A program made the translations under genes and the position numbers. Positions 59,101 to 64,000 of a DNA stretch of 64,000 nucleotides are shown here, in pieces. A model generated the notes under the pieces. The model had not been told where the DNA came from. It did no database searches and worked only from the letters and a program-made list of their open reading frames with translations. How positions within the stretch are numbered: position 1 is the stretch's first letter; the number at the start of each line of letters is the position of its first letter. This stretch comes from DAOTYH01 sp034435015 (GTDB lineage: Bacteria > Chloroflexota > Anaerolineae > Aggregatilineales > UBA3940): positions 1-64,000 of the forward strand of contig DAOTYH010000103.1 of the NCBI GenBank assembly GCA_034435015.1. The letters are read 5' to 3'.

Positions 59101-60433
59101 GAGCGAACGCTTAATCGGACGCATAGCGGCTGGGCCAGTGGTTAACCCTCAAACGGGCGAGATCATTGTCGACCGCGGTGAGATGATCGATGAAGCCGCC
59201 GCCGAGCAGATCGAGGTATTGGGTATTGAGGATGTCTTCGTCCGTTCCCCGCTGACCTGTGAGATGGTTTATGGGTTGTGTGCGAAGTGTTATGGGCGTG
59301 ACCTTGGACGTGGAGAGCTGGTTGAAGTAGGCGCCGCCGTTGGCATTGTAGCGGCCCAGTCTATTGGTGAACCCGGTACTCAGTTGACATTGCGCACGTT
59401 CCATACGGGTGGTACAGCGGAGGAACGTGATATTACGCAAGGTTTGCCGCGGGTAGAGGAGCTGTTTGAGGCGCGCAGGAAGCCAAGAGGAGAAGCAGTC
59501 GTCACCGACATTGATGGGGTAGTGCAAATCTATCAGCGCGAGGGTATCCGCTACATCAAGGTCGTTGATAGCCAGATCCTGCGTGAGGACTACGACGTCA
59601 CAGGCTGGGAACTTGCGGTTGCAGATGGTGACGAGGTTGTTCAAGGGCAACAGTTAGCTTCTAGAGGTGAAGAAGTGTTTGTCGCTCCGCGTAACGGGCG
59701 TATCTCCCTTGTGGGTAACCTGCTCTCGCTACTTTATGAACAACGTGATGAGCGTGAATATGAAATACCTAGCGCGGCGCGTCTGGTTGATGTTTTTGAC
59801 CCTTCTACTGGTAAACAGCGCCGTCTTCAGGATGGTGATCGGGTAAAGGCAGGCGATCAGCTTACTGAAGGGGCAAGAAATCCGCATCGCATCCTGCGTA
59901 TTCTGGGTATCGAGGCTACCCAACACTACCTGCTGAGCGAAGTCCAAGATGTTTATCGTAAGCAGGGTGTTAATATCAATGACAAGCACTTCGAGGTTAT
60001 CATTCGTAAGATGCTCTCGAAGGTGCAGATCACACGCAGTGGGGATACTGAATTATTGCCCGGCGAGCTGGTTGACCGCCTTGTCTTGCGCGAGATAAAC
60101 GAGAAGGTCATCGCCCAAGGCGGCACCCCCGCCAGCGGTCAGAATGTCCTGCTGGGGGTAACGAAGGCGGCCCTCAATACAGACAGCTTCCTGTCAGCAT
60201 CATCCTTCCAGCACACAATCAAGGTACTGGCGGGGGCGGCTATTGCAGGCAAAGAGGACCCCTTAATCGGTCTGAAGGAGAATGTGATTATCGGTAAGCT
60301 GATACCGGCTGGTACAGGCTTTCATCACTATCAACAGCGCCATGCCCAGATAGCTTCAATCAGCCGTAGTGCTTCCTCTGGTATTGATATGGTTCAAGAT
60401 ACTTCTGATCTGGACTATGACTTAGACCTGTGA
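56120..60433 (+). CDS. rpoC: DNA-directed RNA polymerase subunit beta'
   Basis: The catalytic subunit of RNA polymerase, about 1437 residues. The N-terminal zinc-binding group CYCG...CDKCG is present, the catalytic Mg site NADFDGDQMAVH is at about residue 635, and the second zinc group has CEMVYGLCAKCYG. Residues 150-350 hold an extra coiled-coil-rich insertion. The frame opens with GTG 56111; the GTG 56120 is chosen because its distance from GAAGGGA is better. rpoB is not upstream; a zinc-ribbon gene is. The gene has its own promoter and leader hairpin and ends at a hairpin terminator. Confidence 0.97.
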   Translation: MVHSRMQEDGLEAKDFRALRVSLASPEQIKSWSYGEVTKPETINYRRLRPEKDGLFCEAIFGPTRDWQCYCGKYKNVRYKGLVCDKCGVEITRASVRRERMGHIELAAPVAHVWYTRRVPSYLGLLLDISRRNLDRVLYFAQYVVTHVDEDARQKALKRLSDEMNEEQAALRAEVDAQIAAIEQARDTALAELQARRDAINASYEEELSARTDELMHAAQNFQQQLEDKAGTVAKSAMVFAPTQTVIVEKGESISADHIRLVQEAAGALLSEIQREIEERKQAELAKEGGQAEQIIAQAAEQIAELEELAAQRGAEIQQRYADQRNEIASLQQMQFLGEARYRELKQRYGQVFKAGMGAGAFYEILKSMDLDKLSAELWTEVRTSRSKQRKKKATKRLRVVESLRKSGNRPEWMILTILPVIPPDLRPMVQLDGGRFATSDLNDLYRRVINRNNRLKRLLELGAPDVIVRNEKRMLQEAVDSLIDNSQRGRALSRRGRRELKSLSDMLKGKKGRFRRNLLGKRVDYSGRSVIVIGPKLKLHQCGLPKTMALELYRPFVISRLVQYNYASNVKQAKRFIERERPEVWEVLEEVIQERPVLLNRAPTLHRLGIQAFEPILVEGKAIQIHPLVCTAFNADFDGDQMAVHVPLSQKAVEEARNLMLSVKNLLKPADGSPVVGPSKDMVLGVFYLTMERPGQEIDKVDPQTLRVFYDLDEVEMALALGQVHVHTPIRILCIYDNGRPLDKPLVTTVGRCVFNRVLPDEVRWVNTTLDKKKVGELVGRIYTRFGPEVTTEVVDQIKDLGFKYATLSGATIAISDLVVPKERAEIIAEATATVNDIEREYRRGLLTEEERYQRTIDEWNAAKSKVSKAVEKSLDRYSSLYIMAKSGSTKGGMGPIAQLAGMRGLMADPSGRIIDLPIRSNFREGLSALEYFISTHGARKGLADTALRTADAGYLTRRLVDVAQDMIINAEDCGTQSGIWIRRSQRVSDQSMSERLIGRIAAGPVVNPQTGEIIVDRGEMIDEAAAEQIEVLGIEDVFVRSPLTCEMVYGLCAKCYGRDLGRGELVEVGAAVGIVAAQSIGEPGTQLTLRTFHTGGTAEERDITQGLPRVEELFEARRKPRGEAVVTDIDGVVQIYQREGIRYIKVVDSQILREDYDVTGWELAVADGDEVVQGQQLASRGEEVFVAPRNGRISLVGNLLSLLYEQRDEREYEIPSAARLVDVFDPSTGKQRRLQDGDRVKAGDQLTEGARNPHRILRILGIEATQHYLLSEVQDVYRKQGVNINDKHFEVIIRKMLSKVQITRSGDTELLPGELVDRLVLREINEKVIAQGGTPASGQNVLLGVTKAALNTDSFLSASSFQHTIKVLAGAAIAGKEDPLIGLKENVIIGKLIPAGTGFHHYQQRHAQIASISRSASSGIDMVQDTSDLDYDLDL

Positions 60434-60465
60434 CAAAGCCCTGTTAGAGACAAAGGTAGGTAGGT

Positions 60466-60495
60466 GGGAGACCCGGCTGGAATAGCGGGTCTCCC
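60466..60495. terminator. terminator between rpoC and the LysM-glycosidase gene
   Basis: A perfect 10-base stem GGGAGACCCG (60466-60475) and CGGGTCTCCC (60486-60495) with a 10-base loop. T-rich sequence follows on the plus strand (GTGTTGTT). Because the genes converge it could serve both strands. Confidence 0.75.
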
Positions 60496-60501
60496 GTGTT
60501 G

Positions 60502-62133
60502 TTAGGGCAGATTTTCGACTTTAGGGGTATCACGCAGGACGTTATAGGCAAGGCGCGGAACTAAGTTACCAATCAGGAGGCTGTATGCACCCTGATCAGG
60601 GTCAAAGCCCCCCAGCGTTGCAACATTGAGATTCCATAAGATCATGGGGCCCATAAAGTCCCACTCCTGAGCCATGAGGTAGGCATTCAGGATATAGCGG
60701 GCCTGAAGCTCTTGCCCCATGTAGGCAAAGAAGGAGGCGCTTTCGGGTATGGGCTGGTCAATACCTTCCATGGTTCCCCAGCCGAACTCGGTAGCCCATA
60801 GTGGCCGCGCCAAATCATTGAACTCTGCCTGAATGGCACGGTAGTCCTCAATGGTGTTGAGGAAGAAAAAGCTGGGGTGATTGTTGTAGGCAGGCGGTCC
60901 AGAGGGATCGCCACAGCATCGTAGCCAAGGTGGATTAGCCCAGCTATATGGGTGAATGCCAATTGCATCTGCGTAGTTGGCCACCCCTGCTTCATACATC
61001 TGGTGCAGGTAAAGGCGATCATCTATAGCTGTTGTGCCGTCGTTGATGCCGGTGGGCGACAGCCCTGCACTGATCACAGTGATGTTGCCCTCTGGGTATT
61101 CACGTTTGATGGTTTGGTACGCTCCGGCCAGCAGTCTGACATAATCCGCCGCAGACAAGGGCGCTCCATTCCATTCGCGGCGCAGGTTTGGCTCATTCCA
61201 GATTTCAATGGCGGCTATCTGGTATTTGTACCTGAGCACAAGGAACTTGATGAAGTCATAGTAGGCATTGTAGTCTACAGGAGGGCCATCCTCCTCAGTG
61301 GTAGCACGTGCCCAGTCGGGCGCTTTAGCGACGCTCAGTAGAATCCTTAGGTTCCGGGTGTAGGCCTGTTGCATGAATGCATCTAGTGCATCCAGCTCAG
61401 CAGAGTACTGATCAGGGGCGTATTCAATCAATGCCCAATTGACCTGATACTTAACCCACGTAAATCCTAAATCGTAGGCAACCATATCAAGTAACTGCCT
61501 GCGCTGATCGTCTGAGATGGAGAAGTGTCCTTGAATCCCCAGCCGCGATCTGAGTAAGGCTCCCTGCGGCGCCGCGACAGTGGACGGCTCGGACAATGGA
61601 GTAGGGGGAACGTCAGTTGCCGTTTCGTGGGGCGTAGCAGGATTCTGCGCGATTGTAATCTGGCGAACAGGAGCATACAGGCTTTGACCAAAAACCTCCG
61701 CTGGACTCTGGAAGCCGTTGAGCCACAGAATGCTGCTCAGTATGTTGCCGCTTTTTACTGCCAGCCGCCATGCCGAGATTCCCGGTTGAACTTGGAGGCC
61801 AAGTATACTGTTTGTGGGCCTGACACCGGCGTTGGGAATGAACAGCCGCTGTCCTTCCGCCAGCAGGGCCGGGTTAGTTATGCCATTAGCCCGCCAGAGC
61901 AAATCAACGGGAATGGCATAGCCGGCGGCGATACTGGCCCATGTTTCACCAGCCTGCACCGTGTGAAACTCGGACTGTGAGGGAAGAGCGGCCCGAATTG
62001 GTGTATTGCTGAACAGGATGATCACGCCTAGGACTAGAAGGGTAGCTAGCCTGCGCAGGTGCGAGAAAGGGCGATAAGGGCCAGACAATTTTATTTGCCA
62101 CGAGGGTTGGCTTGCTACCGGTCCATGTACCAT
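60502..62133 (-). CDS. LysM domain protein with clan GH-A glycosidase domain
   Basis: A 543-residue exported protein. A membrane or signal helix lies at about residues 28-45. A LysM domain follows (56-100, HTVQAGETWASIAAGY), and a second weaker LysM-like repeat may lie at 113-157. After a Pro/Thr-rich spacer, residues 195-535 form a TIM-barrel like GH39/GH5 enzymes. The candidate acid/base Glu314 is in IWNEPN and the candidate nucleophile Glu449 in WATEFGWG, so it looks active. The LysM should hold it at peptidoglycan. It shares the NEPN plus ITEF/ATEF arrangement with the M23 fusion at 12 kb. Start ATG 62133. Confidence 0.85.
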   Translation of the reverse strand: MVHGPVASQPSWQIKLSGPYRPFSHLRRLATLLVLGVIILFSNTPIRAALPSQSEFHTVQAGETWASIAAGYAIPVDLLWRANGITNPALLAEGQRLFIPNAGVRPTNSILGLQVQPGISAWRLAVKSGNILSSILWLNGFQSPAEVFGQSLYAPVRQITIAQNPATPHETATDVPPTPLSEPSTVAAPQGALLRSRLGIQGHFSISDDQRRQLLDMVAYDLGFTWVKYQVNWALIEYAPDQYSAELDALDAFMQQAYTRNLRILLSVAKAPDWARATTEEDGPPVDYNAYYDFIKFLVLRYKYQIAAIEIWNEPNLRREWNGAPLSAADYVRLLAGAYQTIKREYPEGNITVISAGLSPTGINDGTTAIDDRLYLHQMYEAGVANYADAIGIHPYSWANPPWLRCCGDPSGPPAYNNHPSFFFLNTIEDYRAIQAEFNDLARPLWATEFGWGTMEGIDQPIPESASFFAYMGQELQARYILNAYLMAQEWDFMGPMILWNLNVATLGGFDPDQGAYSLLIGNLVPRLAYNVLRDTPKVENLP

Positions 62134-62284
62134 GATCGGCCTGTTCTCCTGTCTGATTTGACTGCAAGCCGTGATTGTATCAGCCGGATTTGCAGAACGC
62201 CACCCAGTTTAACTTGTTGCTCTTACGGCAGTCTTATTTTACAATCGAAGTTATTAGAACAAATGAGCCGATAGGCTGTACTCG

Positions 62285-62313
62285 TTGACAGATAGTGGCT
62301 TTGCCCCTATCAT
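62285..62313 (+). promoter_or_regulatory. putative promoter of gyrA
   Basis: A perfect TTGACA at 62285-62290, a 17-base spacer and TATCAT at 62308-62313. The start of transcription would be about 43 bases before the ATG. Confidence 0.65.
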
Positions 62314-62362
62314 CCAGCTTGACTGCCCTAAACGTTCAGCTCACTGTTGGGGGATGGTATAG

Positions 62363-64000
62363 ATGGAAGTCGGCATAGTTCGCCAAATTGATATTGACTC
62401 GGAGATGCGGGCGGCGTATCTGGACTACGCGATGAGTGTGATCGTCAGCCGTGCCCTGCCCGATGCCCGCGATGGATTGAAGCCGGTGCATCGCCGTATT
62501 CTGTATGCTATGTATGATATGGGTCTGCGGCCTGACAGTCCCTACAAGAAGAGCGCTCGTATCGTTGGCGAGGTGTTAGGCAAGTATCATCCTCATGGCG
62601 ATGCGGCTGTCTATGAGGCTATGGTGCGCATGGCTCAGGATTTCGCCATGCGCTACCCTTTGGTGGACGGGCAGGGTAACTTTGGATCAATAGATGGGGA
62701 TGCCGCGGCGGCCATGCGCTATACCGAGGCCCGCATGCAGTCGCTTGGTGTGGATATGCTGGCCGATATTGATAAGAACACCGTGGAGTTCAATGAGAAC
62801 TTTGACGGTAGCCTTTTCGAGCCTTCGGTATTGCCGTCCAGCTTTCCCAACCTGATTGTCAACGGTTCATCGGGTATTGCTGTAGGGATGAGTACTAGTA
62901 TCCCTCCGCATAACATGGGAGAAGTATGTGATGCCTTGATGTTTATGCTGGATCACTGGTCACGGCTGGACGATATTGGCCTGCCTGAGTTGATGCAGTT
63001 CATTAAGGGGCCGGATTTCCCGACGGGCGGTTTGGTTTTCCGTTACTCTGAGGATGGGGAAACAGATAATCTGGCCCAGTCCTATGCGACCGGACGGGGT
63101 AAGTTCGTGGTGCAGGCCAAAGCTCATGTGGAGGAGTTGGACCGAAACCGCAATCGGATCATTGTGACTGAGCTACCGTATCAAGTTAATAAGACCAGTT
63201 TAATCGAACGGATAGCTGAACTTGCACGTGAGAAACGTATAGAGGGCATCACCGATCTGCGTGACGAGAGCGACCGGCAGGGTCTGCGGATCGTCATTGA
63301 TCTGACCCGTACTGTTGATCCTCACGAGACGTTGGGTCTGCTGTATAAGTTGACGTCCATGCGGACAACATTTAGTGTGATTATCTTGGCGCTGGTGGAT
63401 AATGAGCCGCGCCTCCTGTCGCTGAAGCAAGCGCTCCGTGTCTATCTGGATCATCGGTTTGAGGTCGTTCGCCGCCGAAGCGAGTTTGACCTGGCCCGAG
63501 CGAGAGAGCGGGCACATATCTTAGAAGGTTATCTGATTGCGCTGGATAACTTAGATGAGGTCATTGATACAATTCGCCGATCGCGTACAGTTGAAACTGC
63601 AAAAGATAACTTGCGTAAGCGGTTTAAGCTGAGCGAGGAGCAGGCACAAGCTATTCTCGATATGCCGCTCAGAAGATTAGCCGCGCTGGAGCGTAAGAAG
63701 ATTGAGGATGAGTATAAGGAGAAGCAAAACCTTATCCGCTTCTTAGAGAAGTTACTCAAGAGTCCCAAGATGATGCGGGATGTCATTAAGGAGGAATTGG
63801 CTGAGATCAAACGCCGTTATTCTGATCCGCGCCGTACCTTGATCATTGAGGGCGCGGCAGGGAGCGCTGTCAGCGTGACAGACCTTTTGCCAGAACAAGA
63901 AGTATGGGTAGTCATGACTGAGAGCGGACTGCTTTCCCGTTCTTTTGATGACAAGCCGCCCAAGGTAACGACCTCGATGAGGGATGCCCCCCGCCTTGTG
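62363..64000 (+). CDS. gyrA: DNA gyrase subunit A, 5' part (runs off the right edge)
   Basis: The DNA-cutting subunit of gyrase. 546 codons are present with no stop; the C-terminal DNA-wrapping domain is mostly beyond the window. The N-terminal domain is complete: DARDGLKPVHRRILY, GEVLGKYHPHGD and the catalytic Tyr120 in AMRYTEARM. The quinolone-site residues are Ala81 and Glu85 (Ser83 and Asp87 in Escherichia coli). ParC cannot be fully ruled out without the C-terminal part, but gyrA is far more likely. ATG 62363 is chosen from its codon frame and position. Confidence 0.93.
   Translation, partial: MEVGIVRQIDIDSEMRAAYLDYAMSVIVSRALPDARDGLKPVHRRILYAMYDMGLRPDSPYKKSARIVGEVLGKYHPHGDAAVYEAMVRMAQDFAMRYPLVDGQGNFGSIDGDAAAAMRYTEARMQSLGVDMLADIDKNTVEFNENFDGSLFEPSVLPSSFPNLIVNGSSGIAVGMSTSIPPHNMGEVCDALMFMLDHWSRLDDIGLPELMQFIKGPDFPTGGLVFRYSEDGETDNLAQSYATGRGKFVVQAKAHVEELDRNRNRIIVTELPYQVNKTSLIERIAELAREKRIEGITDLRDESDRQGLRIVIDLTRTVDPHETLGLLYKLTSMRTTFSVIILALVDNEPRLLSLKQALRVYLDHRFEVVRRRSEFDLARARERAHILEGYLIALDNLDEVIDTIRRSRTVETAKDNLRKRFKLSEEQAQAILDMPLRRLAALERKKIEDEYKEKQNLIRFLEKLLKSPKMMRDVIKEELAEIKRRYSDPRRTLIIEGAAGSAVSVTDLLPEQEVWVVMTESGLLSRSFDDKPPKVTTSMRDAPRLV

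Noticed and set aside
1..64000. CRISPR arrays, insertion sequences, tRNA genes, attachment sites
   Set aside because: No direct-repeat arrays, transposase-like proteins, CCA-ended cloverleaf sequences or flanking repeats were seen by eye.

Overview
The window reads as one contiguous, gene-dense bacterial chromosome segment (about 52 protein genes, no gene-free stretch above 300 bases, no rRNA or tRNA gene, CRISPR array, insertion sequence or prophage seen). The best guess for the host is a member of the Chloroflexota, probably near the Anaerolineae. This is an inference from gene content: an isopentenyl-phosphate-kinase type mevalonate pathway as described in Roseiflexus, many zinc-ribbon, FHA and Ser/Thr-kinase proteins, many lipoproteins and one-membrane secreted proteins, and no outer-membrane machinery. 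No marker such as 16S rRNA is present to confirm it.

Layout. 1-1.3 kb (minus): the 5' end of a GH38-like gene running off the edge, a small zinc-ribbon gene and a DMT transporter. 1.5-5.9 kb (plus): Mn/Fe superoxide dismutase, ferredoxin, aspartase/fumarase-type lyase, FHA protein, JAMM peptidase, PlsY. 5.9-9.9 kb: a branched-chain-amino-acid-type binding lipoprotein, prepilin peptidase, MnmA and a zinc-ribbon membrane protein. 10-13.7 kb (plus): a kinase-formylglycine-generating-enzyme-like fusion and an M23 peptidase-glycosidase-like fusion. 13.9-22.8 kb (minus): two blocks, an isoprenoid operon (UbiA-type prenyltransferase, mevalonate kinase, isopentenyl phosphate kinase, phosphomevalonate-type decarboxylase), then RseP, a HEAT-repeat protein, a gluzincin-like peptidase, acylphosphatase and a FecR-like protein. 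22.9-34.8 kb: TlyA, a lipoprotein, LepA, an MFS carrier, CinA, a cyclic-nucleotide-binding protein, YraN, MiaA and a three-gene membrane/protease operon. 34.9-38.3 kb: an oligopeptide-type ABC binding protein with two permeases but no ATPases. 38.4-43.1 kb: a GH3-like membrane protein, a second Ser/Thr kinase and a divergent FHA-winged-helix regulator. 43.1-47.1 kb: an amidohydrolase-CYTH fusion and a membrane EEP-phosphatase protein. 47.1-52.3 kb (minus): moaC, a MoaD-MoaE-threonine-synthase-like triple fusion, fabF, rnc and an RmlD-like reductase. 52.5-64 kb: ftsY, prfB with a programmed frameshift, a coiled-coil/zinc-ribbon protein, rpoC without rpoB, a LysM-glycosidase, and the 5' part of gyrA.

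The genes are mostly housekeeping: translation (lepA, prfB, tlyA, miaA, mnmA), transcription (rpoC), replication (gyrA), secretion (ftsY, rseP), lipid and isoprenoid synthesis (plsY, fabF, the mevalonate genes) and molybdopterin (moaC and the fusion). They are interleaved with lineage-specific envelope and signalling proteins. The most unusual items are the MoaD-MoaE-PLP-enzyme fusion, the amidohydrolase-CYTH fusion, the rpoC gene standing alone behind a structured leader, and several enzymes whose catalytic motifs are visibly lost (GH38-like, GH3-like, the CinA C-terminal domain, a PrsW-like protein). Several convergent gene pairs share their stop codons within four bases, leaving no room for terminators between them.
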